Assembly: GCA_035478595.1 (NCBI GenBank)
Contig: DATIJL010000019.1
Span: forward strand, 1-39,684
Direction: 5' to 3'
Length of the DNA: 39,684 nt
From: Candidatus Chromulinivoraceae bacterium
Lineage (GTDB): Bacteria > Patescibacteriota > Saccharimonadia > Saccharimonadales > Saccharimonadaceae
Made by a program: the position numbers and the translations under genes
Notes under the pieces: generated by a model
Told to the model about the DNA's origin: nothing
Database searches by the model: none
The model's input: the letters and a program-made list of their open reading frames with translations, nothing else
Shown: positions 29,870 through 37,789 of the stretch, piece after piece
Layout of the letters: the number at the start of each line of letters is the position of its first letter
Numbering within the stretch: the stretch's first letter is position 1

Positions 29870-30915
29870 GCCTTGTTACTCCGTTGAGCAAGACCAATAG
29901 CAACCGCAAACTCATTCGCCACTGAAGCTAGTTGTTGTTGGTCGCCCTGGTTAACTCGAACTTTTTGCCATGGATTAGCCTGTGCAGAGTTAACGCCCGT
30001 TTTTGCTGTAACATAATCACCAAACTTAGGGATCACACTTCCGTATCCTGATAATAGAATGCCGCCAACTGGGGTGTTCGGATATCTTGTTTGGAAGAAC
30101 TTGATAGATTTTACTAACTCTGCAGCAAAGCCCTCAAGAACACTCTCGACGGCATGGAATACCTGACCTTCAAGACGATCTGGCGCCAGTCCAAACTTAA
30201 CAATAAACTGACGTGCTTGGTCTTCTTGAACGTTGAGGTTTTGCACCGCTGCTTTGACGAGCGAGTGAAGGCCGGTTGGAATAGTACGCACAAGACGTGG
30301 TGAATCGGCATACGTTACTACTAGGTTAGTAGAGAGCTCTCCTACGTCTATAAGTAACCGTGCGTCCTGAATGCCGCTTGGCAGTAGTGAGCGGATCATG
30401 GCGATAGGATCAGGTTCAGCTGCAATAACGTTCAGCCCAAGGCCTTCTACAAACTCCAGGCGCTCTTCAGCATACACGTTAGCTGTACTCGCAAGAAGCA
30501 CCTCTTGTTGCTGTGGGTTATGCGCTGACTGCCCCAAGAGAACCCAGTCAACCTTGGCTTCATCAATGGCCATGGGAATATATTGGTCAATTTGATATTT
30601 AACGGTACTACGCAGCTCTGCCTCGGGCATCATTGGTACATCAATTACCGTTGTAAAAGTTTTCTGTGATGGTAGGCCAATTGCAACATTCTTAGTCTTA
30701 ATGCCACTTTGCCCCACCGCGGTCATAATAATTTCACCCAGGCGATGTTCAGACTCTTTAGAGTTAGCACTCGTTGTTTTCAGATCAACCGGCGCGTATC
30801 CATAGTGCAGTAATGTCCAGTTATCCTGACCATTGTTTTCTAGTTGCACCACGCGAACGGCATTCGTACCGATATCAAGTGCAAAGAAGTCGCCCACGCC
30901 TTTGAATAGTTTCAT
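29866..30915 (-). CDS. pilM: PilM-like actin-fold type IV pilus protein
   Basis: A 349-residue cytosolic actin-like ATPase-fold protein. It has FFALDIGTNAVRVVQLE near 9-25 (phosphate 1), DVPMMPEAELRSTVKYQIDQYIP near 105, LLIDVGELSTNLVVTY near 190 (phosphate 2) and GGILLSGYGSVIPKF near 278 (adenosine site). It binds the PilN N-terminus and links the motor to the platform. ATG 30915 follows TATAAT (30925-30930) by 9 nt and is the first gene of the pilM-pilA operon. No Shine-Dalgarno is present. Confidence 0.92.
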   Translation of the reverse strand: MKLFKGVGDFFALDIGTNAVRVVQLENNGQDNWTLLHYGYAPVDLKTTSANSKESEHRLGEIIMTAVGQSGIKTKNVAIGLPSQKTFTTVIDVPMMPEAELRSTVKYQIDQYIPMAIDEAKVDWVLLGQSAHNPQQQEVLLASTANVYAEERLEFVEGLGLNVIAAEPDPIAMIRSLLPSGIQDARLLIDVGELSTNLVVTYADSPRLVRTIPTGLHSLVKAAVQNLNVQEDQARQFIVKFGLAPDRLEGQVFHAVESVLEGFAAELVKSIKFFQTRYPNTPVGGILLSGYGSVIPKFGDYVTAKTGVNSAQANPWQKVRVNQGDQQQLASVANEFAVAIGLAQRSNKA

Positions 30916-30924
30916 ATTGATCCC

Positions 30925-30930
30925 ATTATA
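30925..30930 (-). promoter_or_regulatory. -10 box before pilM
   Basis: TATAAT with an upstream TG on the minus strand, 9 nt before ATG 30915. The predicted leader is 2-3 nt. Confidence 0.6.
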
Positions 30931-30971
30931 CATAAGCGAGATAAGATCTGGCAAGGTTCTTTCGAAAAAGC

Positions 30972-32954
30972 CTAGAAACGAGGGGGTAGTTCGGTTGAGT
31001 AAACCGTTTGCGCCTTGTCGTTACCACTCGCCTGTAGTTGCGCCCATAGGAACGCGTCAGGCCGTAGATTAAAGCGTTCTGCAGGATCGCCCGACTGTGC
31101 GCCAGAATCACCGCCTGCCGTACGGTTAAGTACGAGCCTGCCCGTTACAACCGGTCCGTTGACAGCTAGTGGATTCTGACATTTGTTCGAGTTCAGATTG
31201 CCAGCAAAATCGTAGCAGGTATTAAGCGTCCCTGTTGTAACAAGCCATGAGTCAAGCTGTTTCACATTATTACTAATGTTAATATTCCCTGCAATAATAA
31301 CCACTTGAGGAATATCTAAAATACTCGACAGAGGCTGATCAGTGTATGTAATATTGCCATTAATCGTGACCGTACCAGTTGCAATGATAACAACGGAACT
31401 TCCCGCTGGTATCGCACCTCCTGTAATCGTGAGATTTCCAGCCGTATGTACCACCGGTTTACTGCCTGTTGGAAATGCCAAGCTACTCACATCCACGCTC
31501 GGACCGCTAATTGGCTGTTTATTTGAGAGTCCGTTGAAGTACGCTGCAATATTTGGTAGAGGCATAAAGTTAGCAGCGGTAGAATAATTACCAAACGAAG
31601 GCGCACCAGAATTATTTATGTTGGCAAACGTCAGTTTACTCCAAGTCGCCTGTGTATTATCGGTCTGACCATTAAGTCCTGATCCCGAAGCAAAACGGTT
31701 GACTGTTCCGACTGCAAAGGCCCCATACTCCACCCAACTACCAAATACTTGCGGTTGACCTCCGACGTTCTTAACTGTCGTACTGGTTTCTATGTTGCTA
31801 CGAACAGCTATGTCACCACCCCATATTTGCACCTTTGGTTTTTTACCAACCACCGTACAGACCGGATTAGAATGCATCCAGTTGCCATCCGTATTTGAAT
31901 GCGGCTGGACAGATAAGGCAAAACAGACTCTTGTACCCACCGGCAAGTCTCCAATATCAAGACCGCTGACGGACGGTTTAAGATTTGGAGATGGCGCCCC
32001 TAAGTCAAAGACACCTGTGCCCTTAGCAACATTTTTACATGTCGAGTTGCCGTCCTTGAAGTAGTCCCCCGCTGCCGCACCACCACCACTCTGACATGGT
32101 GCAAGTGGATTAGCTCCTGCGTTATTCTCGTGTGGCGCCTGCTTGCCAGGGTTAACGTTAATTTGCGTAATCTCCCACTGCGTTGGTTGACTCGCGATCT
32201 GTCCAATATTATCCACACTCGAAGTGACTGTCATAGTACTACCAGCTTCTACTTGCGTCGGTGAAATAGAATCTACATGAGGCGTTAGCGTATAGTTTCG
32301 AAGCTGAGGAAGCCCGCCACCTGGAGCTCCGATAGGGTTCGCACAGTGACGCAAGATCTTATATATGACGTTATTGTTGTAGTCGCGTATCTCGATACCC
32401 GATTCATTTTTATAATTATCATAGTATGCGTCGTCATCGTTCGTTCCATCAGGATTAAAACCGGCATCTACACCTTGATAATAACTGTTGACTGTCGCAC
32501 TCACATTACCCGACCAACGAATTTTTCCTGCCTGATCGAGCCCTTTGAGACGAGCATGAAAGTCAGTCCATTGAGCATCCGATATATTACGACCAACGCC
32601 CGGAGCATTTCTGTCCATCATGGTGTTATAGATAAATGCCGCACTCGTTCTTTTCTGTCGGTTACCGCTGTCATAAGCCGACCGAAACAAATTATATAGC
32701 TGATCAGCGTTATTCACCGTAGCAGCAGGAATTGCCTGGTTATCTCGTATGACAGGCAAAACGAATGTCCCCCCTCGGTCATCGACATTCGAAAAATATC
32801 CCCTATAGCAGGTTCTGCCGAGTACGGTGCCAGGATAACATGCAGCCATTGTCGTCTGATAATAGACGGCTGTAAATGCACCTACCGCTATAGTTGCCAG
32901 AATTGCCCAATGAAAGAGGCGAAAGGTTCGGATATATGCAGCCACCGCCTTCAT
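30972..32954 (-). CDS. Large exported protein encoded beside the pilus operon
   Basis: A 660-residue protein with an N-terminal signal anchor (about 12-36, FHWAILATIAVGAFTAVYY, followed by a Cys-containing segment). A first domain (about 40-190) is rich in Tyr, Asn and Asp. A beta-rich Ig/CARDB-like part (about 225-375, SISPTQVEAGSTMTVTSSV then TRVCFALSV) comes next. The C-terminal part (about 380-640) has short beta repeats (GNLTITGG, GTVTINGNITY, VIIAGNINISNN), as in beta-helix or polymer-forming surface proteins. Pairs of cysteines suggest disulfides outside the cell. The family is not recognised. It follows the TPR-like gene directly (TAAATG) with GGAGG upstream. It could be a pilus-associated adhesin or surface-layer protein (inference). 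Confidence 0.82.
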   Translation of the reverse strand: MKAVAAYIRTFRLFHWAILATIAVGAFTAVYYQTTMAACYPGTVLGRTCYRGYFSNVDDRGGTFVLPVIRDNQAIPAATVNNADQLYNLFRSAYDSGNRQKRTSAAFIYNTMMDRNAPGVGRNISDAQWTDFHARLKGLDQAGKIRWSGNVSATVNSYYQGVDAGFNPDGTNDDDAYYDNYKNESGIEIRDYNNNVIYKILRHCANPIGAPGGGLPQLRNYTLTPHVDSISPTQVEAGSTMTVTSSVDNIGQIASQPTQWEITQINVNPGKQAPHENNAGANPLAPCQSGGGAAAGDYFKDGNSTCKNVAKGTGVFDLGAPSPNLKPSVSGLDIGDLPVGTRVCFALSVQPHSNTDGNWMHSNPVCTVVGKKPKVQIWGGDIAVRSNIETSTTVKNVGGQPQVFGSWVEYGAFAVGTVNRFASGSGLNGQTDNTQATWSKLTFANINNSGAPSFGNYSTAANFMPLPNIAAYFNGLSNKQPISGPSVDVSSLAFPTGSKPVVHTAGNLTITGGAIPAGSSVVIIATGTVTINGNITYTDQPLSSILDIPQVVIIAGNINISNNVKQLDSWLVTTGTLNTCYDFAGNLNSNKCQNPLAVNGPVVTGRLVLNRTAGGDSGAQSGDPAERFNLRPDAFLWAQLQASGNDKAQTVYSTELPPRF

Positions 32955-33506
32955 TTACTGACCTCCCTTAAGACTATTTAAAATACTCTGGTAATCAGCC
33001 TTGTCACTCGCTCCATAAGTATCCGTGGGATCAATGTGATCAATTGCGTACTGGTAATAGGTAGCAGCCGTCACCTTATCACCCATCTGATTTGCGATTT
33101 GACCTACCAGCGCCGCACTACCCGAAACCTTGTTCAACTCGTAAGCACTTTTCGCGGCGGCTAGCGCATCCGGCAGTTGGTTATTATTTAGCAATAGAGT
33201 TGCCAAGTCGGAGTAATACAAAAATTGCTCCTGCGTATTGGTTGCACCCTTAATAGCATCGTTAAGTTTTTGCACACCGCTCTGAACGTTTCCTTCATAG
33301 GCCAACTTGTCAGCTGCATCAGTCGTCTGCTGGGCTACTTGTTGAGGTGTCGTAGTTGATTGACTAGAGTTACTGCCATTGCCATTTTTTTGGCTATTAG
33401 ACTTAGAAATCTGATAATTGCTCCACAAAATAGCAGCACCGGCCGCAAGTGCAATAACTACCACAATAATGATTGCAAAGATAATCAGGCGCCGTGATTT
33501 TTTCAT
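32955..33506 (-). CDS. Membrane-anchored TPR-like protein
   Basis: A 183-residue protein with a basic head MKKSRR, a membrane helix (about 7-29, IIFAIIIVVVIALAAGAAIL), a Ser/Asn/Gln linker (about 35-62) and a C-terminal helical repeat region. The repeats resemble TPRs (DALAAAKSAYELNK, then QIANQMGDKVTAATYYQYAIDH). It likely scaffolds protein contacts on the outer face. ATG 33506 with AGGA upstream is chosen over a longer frame. It heads the two-gene unit with the 660-residue protein and is divergent from ychF. Confidence 0.8.
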   Translation of the reverse strand: MKKSRRLIIFAIIIVVVIALAAGAAILWSNYQISKSNSQKNGNGSNSSQSTTTPQQVAQQTTDAADKLAYEGNVQSGVQKLNDAIKGATNTQEQFLYYSDLATLLLNNNQLPDALAAAKSAYELNKVSGSAALVGQIANQMGDKVTAATYYQYAIDHIDPTDTYGASDKADYQSILNSLKGGQ

Positions 33507-33622
33507 GTATTTCCTGGTCGTAAACGTTAAGTTGTTACAGCTATAGTAGCATAAGAGGAATAGCAGGCTCAAGGTGCATCCTGTTTTAGAACAAATCACT
33601 GTTTTTCTACAGTTACCTCTGT

Positions 33623-33628
33623 TAGAAT
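33623..33628 (+). promoter_or_regulatory. -10 box for leaderless ychF mRNA
   Basis: TAGAAT ends 6 nt before ATG 33635. Confidence 0.6.
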
Positions 33629-33634
33629 AAGGGC

Positions 33635-34711
33635 ATGAGTTTATCTATTGGAATTGTCGGTTTGCCAAATGTTGGTAAATCCACCCTCTTTAACACCTTG
33701 ACCCACAACGACATTTTAGCAGCCAATTATCCATTCGCCACAATCGAGCCGAATACGGGTATTGTTTCCGTGCCCGATGAGCGACTACTAAAACTTGCCG
33801 AGCTCTATCGTAGCAACAAAATCGTTCCAGCCACCGTAACTTTTGTTGACATTGCTGGCCTTGTAGCTGGTGCGTCCAAGGGTGAAGGTCTTGGCAATAA
33901 GTTTTTGGCTAACATCCGCCAGTGTGATGCCATTCTTCACCTCGTGCGCGCATTTGAAAATAGCGATATCGTACACGTATCCGACCGTGTTCACCCAGCA
34001 AACGATATTGACATTATCAATACCGAACTTATTTTGGCTGACCTTGAAACAATCGACCGTCACTTACCTAAGCTCGTTAAGGAAGCCAAGGCAAAGCCAG
34101 CACTACGCGAACAAATTAGCTATTTGGAATCCATTCGTAAAACTCTCGAGGATAGCACCCCTCTCTCGACGTTAAAATCGCTGAACGAGGAATATCTCGC
34201 CGAGCTCCACCTCCTCACCGCTAAACCAGTTATTTACGCCTTTAATATCGATGAGCAAACTCTTACTAACGAGACAAAGAAAGCTGAGCTCACTCAGCTA
34301 GTTACCCCAAACCAGGCTGTCTTTATTTGTGCAAAGCTAGAGGATGAGATTAAAGGACTCGACGATAGCGACGCCAACGAGCTACTTGAAAGCTACGGAG
34401 TTGAAGAGACTGGCCTCAATCAGCTTATCCGCGCAGCTTACAAAACGCTCGGTCTTCAGAGCTACCTCACCGCTGGTCAGAAAGAAGTTCGCGCCTGGAC
34501 AATCAAACAGGAATCAACAGCACCACAGGCAGCTGGTGTTATCCACAGCGATTTTGAACGTGGATTTATTGCCGCCCAGGTCGTTAACTATAACGACCTT
34601 ATTGCCGCCGGTTCGGAAACGGCCGCCCGTAGTACTGGTAAGATTCGAACTGAAGGCAAAGACTACATTATGCAACCGAACGATGTAGTTGAGTTTCGTT
34701 TTAACGTATAA
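33635..34711 (+). CDS. ychF: Ribosome-associated ATPase YchF/OLA1
   Basis: An Obg-family P-loop protein that prefers ATP and acts at the ribosome and in stress responses. The 358 residues have [12 protein letters not shown] at 9-20 (Walker A), the switch [20 protein letters not shown] near 70-90, a coiled-coil insert (about 125-200), the NxxE nucleotide motif FNIDE near 205 (the YchF change from NKxD) and a C-terminal TGS domain (about 275-356). Length is normal. There is no Shine-Dalgarno, and the -10 sits at the leaderless distance. Confidence 0.96.
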   Translation: MSLSIGIVGLPNVGKSTLFNTLTHNDILAANYPFATIEPNTGIVSVPDERLLKLAELYRSNKIVPATVTFVDIAGLVAGASKGEGLGNKFLANIRQCDAILHLVRAFENSDIVHVSDRVHPANDIDIINTELILADLETIDRHLPKLVKEAKAKPALREQISYLESIRKTLEDSTPLSTLKSLNEEYLAELHLLTAKPVIYAFNIDEQTLTNETKKAELTQLVTPNQAVFICAKLEDEIKGLDDSDANELLESYGVEETGLNQLIRAAYKTLGLQSYLTAGQKEVRAWTIKQESTAPQAAGVIHSDFERGFIAAQVVNYNDLIAAGSETAARSTGKIRTEGKDYIMQPNDVVEFRFNV

Positions 34712-34730
34712 TATATACATATAATATGTG

Positions 34731-34759
34731 TTGCCATCCAGTCTTTTGCGGTTTACTAT
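34731..34759 (+). promoter_or_regulatory. Promoter of the GC-rich unknown gene
   Basis: TTGCCA (34731-34736), 17 bases, TACTAT (34754-34759). The predicted start is near 34765, at the base of the 5' hairpin. Confidence 0.55.
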
Positions 34760-34763
34760 AGGA

Positions 34764-34781
34764 GTTGGTTCTTCAACCAAC
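34764..34781 (+). promoter_or_regulatory. 5'-end hairpin in the leader of the GC-rich unknown gene
   Basis: Stem GTTGGTT/AACCAAC with loop CTTC, at the predicted transcript start and 22 nt before the ATG. It may protect the mRNA 5' end. The ribosome-binding site GGAGGAG lies outside the stem. Confidence 0.5.
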
Positions 34782-34802
34782 CTTTGACACCCTGGAGGAG
34801 TC

Positions 34803-35183
34803 ATGAGCGAGCACAACGACCAGCTTGCCGCAGAGTCCACGCGTGAGGCCACTACGTTGGCCGGCACGCTCCTGAACGGTGACGTCACCGAAGCGCAGCA
34901 CGCCTTCGCGGAAGCCGCCAACCGTCCGGCACGCTGGATCGAGAAGCCGTACAAGCAGACGACGTTGGCTGCAGTCTTCGTCATCGATCACACGGCAGCC
35001 ATCGTGCGAGGATACCCCGAGAGCAAGAGGCAGCTCCTCGCCGCCCTCGTCTTCGAGGATGTGGCCACACTCCGACAGATCCACAACGTCGGCGGGTCGG
35101 TGCCGCGCATCGCCGAGCTGCTCCAGCCGTACACCGAACTCTCCGAAGAGGAAGTTCGGGAGCGATTGGCCGCAGTCAAGTGA
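34803..35183 (+). CDS. GC-rich gene of unknown function, probably acquired
   Basis: A 126-residue soluble, mostly helical protein, rich in Ala, Glu and Arg, with no cysteine and no membrane segment. Visible pieces are an N-terminal helix (QLAAESTREATTLAGTLLNG), ARWIEKPYKQTTLAAVF, VIDHTAAIVRGYPESKRQ and a C-terminal helix (YTELSEEEVRERLAAVK). No family is recognised. GGAGGAG lies 3 nt before ATG. Sampled blocks reach about 70% GC with strong G/C third positions, quite unlike ychF or tlyA on either side. It has its own promoter-like sequence, 5' hairpin and terminal hairpin. The stop lies in an 18-base palindrome (35181-35198, one pair type G-T). Confidence 0.8.
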   Translation: MSEHNDQLAAESTREATTLAGTLLNGDVTEAQHAFAEAANRPARWIEKPYKQTTLAAVFVIDHTAAIVRGYPESKRQLLAALVFEDVATLRQIHNVGGSVPRIAELLQPYTELSEEEVRERLAAVK

Positions 35184-35204
35184 CCTCTTAAGGGGTCAGG
35201 GGTT

Positions 35205-35240
35205 TGGACCTGCGAGTGGCATACGTCACTCGCAGGTCCA
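35205..35240 (+). terminator. GC-rich terminal hairpin of the unknown gene
   Basis: A 14-bp perfect stem (35205-35218 with 35227-35240), an 8-base loop and no U-run. The style is similar to the hairpin after the macro-domain gene. Confidence 0.7.
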
Positions 35241-35273
35241 ACACTTCCCAATGTCTACCTTTAAGAAATAAAT

Positions 35274-35996
35274 CTACCTCTTAAGTTGTAGGAGATAGAA
35301 CCGTTCACGATTTCCCTTAGAACCCGCCACATCGCTATCATGTTTATCTGATACGACAAAATACTGTTTCGCCCACAGTTCGAAATCTTTTAAGATCTGC
35401 CGACGTACAGCATCATTTTTAATAACTCCTTTATTCGTCTGATTCTTCCCCGCCTCAAACTGTGGTTTAAGCATGGCTGCAATAAGCGTCTCAGAGCCAC
35501 ATAGACTGTTAGCTAAATGTGGTAAAATTTCGCGCAAAGAGATAAACGAGACGTCAATCACAATGATATCTGGCTTTTCATTAGGCAAGTAGAAATCACG
35601 GATATCGGTTTTTTCATGCAACTCAATAGCCGGATTGCCTTGAAGACTTGGGTGAAGCTGATCTGTGCCAACATCCACGGCGAACACTTTTTTTGCTCCA
35701 TGCTGCAAGGCGTAATCCGTAAAACCACCCGTACTACTCCCTACATCGAGAACCGTCTTATTCCTAAAATCAAGTTTTAGTAGCTGTGCTACGCTTGCAA
35801 GCTTTAAACCAGCTCGACTAACATATTGCTCGGTAGCGGTCATCTTAAGATCGTTTGTCTCAGCCACAAACTGACCTGGTTTTTTCGCCAGCTTGCCATC
35901 AACTGTTACCTTACCAAGTTTAATCCAGCTTTCCGCCTGCGAGCGACTTGTAGCAAGACCACGGCGAGCTAGTTCTATATCTAAACGAGTTTTCAT
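35274..35996 (-). CDS. tlyA: TlyA-family rRNA 2'-O-methyltransferase
   Basis: A 240-residue protein with an N-terminal S4 RNA-binding domain (MKTRLDIELARRGLATSRSQA to about 60) and an FtsJ-like SAM methyltransferase. SAM-binding motif I is VLDVGSSTGGFTDYALQHGAKKVFAVDVG near 87-115; other segments are DIIVIDVSFISL near 150 and MLKPQFEAGK near 182. TlyA proteins methylate ribose positions in 16S and/or 23S rRNA. The start overlaps the upstream stop in ATGA (35993-35996); the longer open frame above it belongs to that gene's region. Second gene of a two-gene unit. Confidence 0.94.
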   Translation of the reverse strand: MKTRLDIELARRGLATSRSQAESWIKLGKVTVDGKLAKKPGQFVAETNDLKMTATEQYVSRAGLKLASVAQLLKLDFRNKTVLDVGSSTGGFTDYALQHGAKKVFAVDVGTDQLHPSLQGNPAIELHEKTDIRDFYLPNEKPDIIVIDVSFISLREILPHLANSLCGSETLIAAMLKPQFEAGKNQTNKGVIKNDAVRRQILKDFELWAKQYFVVSDKHDSDVAGSKGNRERFYLLQLKR

Positions 35997-37777
35997 GGAT
36001 ACATAATTCTTTCTATTTGACGAGCAACAGCTGCAACACCTGCATAACCCTGACCTTTGCTCATAATGGTTAAAATATAGGTCCCACGTGGATGCGGCAC
36101 AATAGCCGTATCGTGTACGTAGTCCCATAAAAAACCAACTTTATCGTAAATTTGATTAGCAGGCACAGAGCTACCTGTCGGAATACCATATTTATACGGC
36201 TGACGACTTAGATTGTTCAACAGCCGGTCTCTGTTAACACCACTTACTAGTGTACCATCATTAAGACCAATCATATATTTTGTCAAATCGGCCGCGGTTG
36301 TATGAATAGCGTCGGTGACTACAAAATTTGTCCCGTCACTAAAACCACGGGCATGAATAAAATCATTAATATATTGTCTACCAAACTGCGCAATCCATGC
36401 CTCAGCACATGGATTAGTCGACGGTACGGTCATACGATCGAAGCAGCCCGCAACGTCCGTATCAAGCATTGGATCATTCCAATTAATCTCACCCCTATCT
36501 ATACGGTCAAAAAGCACCAATGAGAGAAAGAGCTTATACGTACTGGCGCTTGGGATACTCTCTGTCTCCCGAGCTGCAGCATACCATTTCTCACCACTCA
36601 GCTGCTGAACTACAATGTGCATATCCTGTGAGTTTGCCACGTCGTTAATATACGCCTGAAGTCCTGCCTGTGTTGTCGTATATTTATGATTAAAAACAAC
36701 ACTCGGCTGTACATCGACAAGGGCAGCTGTCAGTGCAATAGGTTGCGTTTTCTGCAACAACTGTTCATCTAGATCAGCCGCCAATATATCACTATCTATC
36801 GCCTTGCCCGTTGCGCCAGTCGTTCGGTCACTCTCTCTTCCGTCCACAACATTTATATTTGTTTGACCCGCTAGTGTTCCTACCTTGTCATTAATAGTCG
36901 AAAGATACGTTTTTACTTTGGCTTCATCAATCGAAAGTATTACATTCCCTTTAGCATCGGTATTTAATAGCACCCACGAGGCAATGTCGGCACGTGATGG
37001 AATGAATTGCCGACCATTCGCCGTGATTGTTACGGGACGTGCTATCACCGCTTCGGCCTGTACTTTAACTCTCGCCAAGTCCTGCGCTGTTCGCTCGGCC
37101 GGTGTTCGATTACTAGGGATCGCAATAGTCGTCGTTTGACCAATTCCTATCTCAGCACCGCTAAGCGCCTGTTTGATCATATCGGTTCTTACATCACTTC
37201 CTGCAATCTCGGGCGTTGCAATGAGCGTTCCATCTTTGATAGCTAGTCGAGCATTCGCCGGCGGAAAACTAAGATCCTTACTTCTAGCATCGGCAAATGC
37301 CGCAAGCTGTTTTGTGTCATAGAATACATCGGCCATCCTTATTTGAGTTGGTTGCCAGAATATCGAACCCGGAACGAGCCGTTGCCATAAAGGGTATCGA
37401 CTCAGTCTTGCTACCATATCCTCAGTATTTGGCTCAGCCCCTGCTTGAGCTAAGGTGTACGTTTCTTTTTTGTCATTCCCCACCGCAAGAGTTATCTTTG
37501 TGGCGGCGAATTGCTCAGTTATGATTTTTGCCATCTCGTCATGATCATCAAGTCGTGTTGATATTCCATTTACTTCAGCAAATAACAGCCCTTTATTCCA
37601 AGGATAGATCAGCTGCACAATCACCATGACAAACATCACAAATAGCACCGAGTAAATAATCCAACGATGTTTTCGGCGTCTTGGCAGATATGAAAGATAG
37701 GTTTCTCGCCAGTTTTGCATTTGCGAACCTTCTTCTAGATGATCTTTTTGTTTTGCGGCGCTATAGACCGTAGCCAT
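35993..37777 (-). CDS. Membrane-anchored serine penicillin-binding/beta-lactamase-fold protein
   Basis: A 594-residue protein with a cytosolic head, a membrane helix (about 38-60, WIIYSVLFVMFVMVIVQLIY), two repeats resembling PG_binding_4/VanW-associated domains (about 65-190 and 230-345, the second with RPVTITANGRQFI) and a C-terminal class A-like domain. SxxK is in SIPSASTYKLF near 411, the SxN motif is STN near 460, and K[TS]G is KVGF near 560. The region that holds Glu166 in true class A beta-lactamases (ExxLN) has no matching Glu, so a peptidoglycan carboxypeptidase or endopeptidase role is more likely. TATAAT ends 6 nt before ATG 37777, within the 12-nt gap after efp. Confidence 0.88.
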   Translation of the reverse strand: MATVYSAAKQKDHLEEGSQMQNWRETYLSYLPRRRKHRWIIYSVLFVMFVMVIVQLIYPWNKGLLFAEVNGISTRLDDHDEMAKIITEQFAATKITLAVGNDKKETYTLAQAGAEPNTEDMVARLSRYPLWQRLVPGSIFWQPTQIRMADVFYDTKQLAAFADARSKDLSFPPANARLAIKDGTLIATPEIAGSDVRTDMIKQALSGAEIGIGQTTTIAIPSNRTPAERTAQDLARVKVQAEAVIARPVTITANGRQFIPSRADIASWVLLNTDAKGNVILSIDEAKVKTYLSTINDKVGTLAGQTNINVVDGRESDRTTGATGKAIDSDILAADLDEQLLQKTQPIALTAALVDVQPSVVFNHKYTTTQAGLQAYINDVANSQDMHIVVQQLSGEKWYAAARETESIPSASTYKLFLSLVLFDRIDRGEINWNDPMLDTDVAGCFDRMTVPSTNPCAEAWIAQFGRQYINDFIHARGFSDGTNFVVTDAIHTTAADLTKYMIGLNDGTLVSGVNRDRLLNNLSRQPYKYGIPTGSSVPANQIYDKVGFLWDYVHDTAIVPHPRGTYILTIMSKGQGYAGVAAVARQIERIMYP

Positions 37778-37783
37778 AGCTCC

Positions 37784-37789
37784 ATTATA
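37784..37789 (-). promoter_or_regulatory. -10 box for leaderless PBP-like mRNA
   Basis: A perfect TATAAT on the minus strand fills the gap between the efp stop (37790-37792) and ATG 37777, with 6 nt between. Confidence 0.65.

Noticed and set aside
34879-35271. A second long plus-strand frame and minus-strand frames in the GC-rich cassette
   Set aside because: Low-complexity Ser/Arg products caused by high GC. The 34803 frame has GGAGGAG and a sensible composition.
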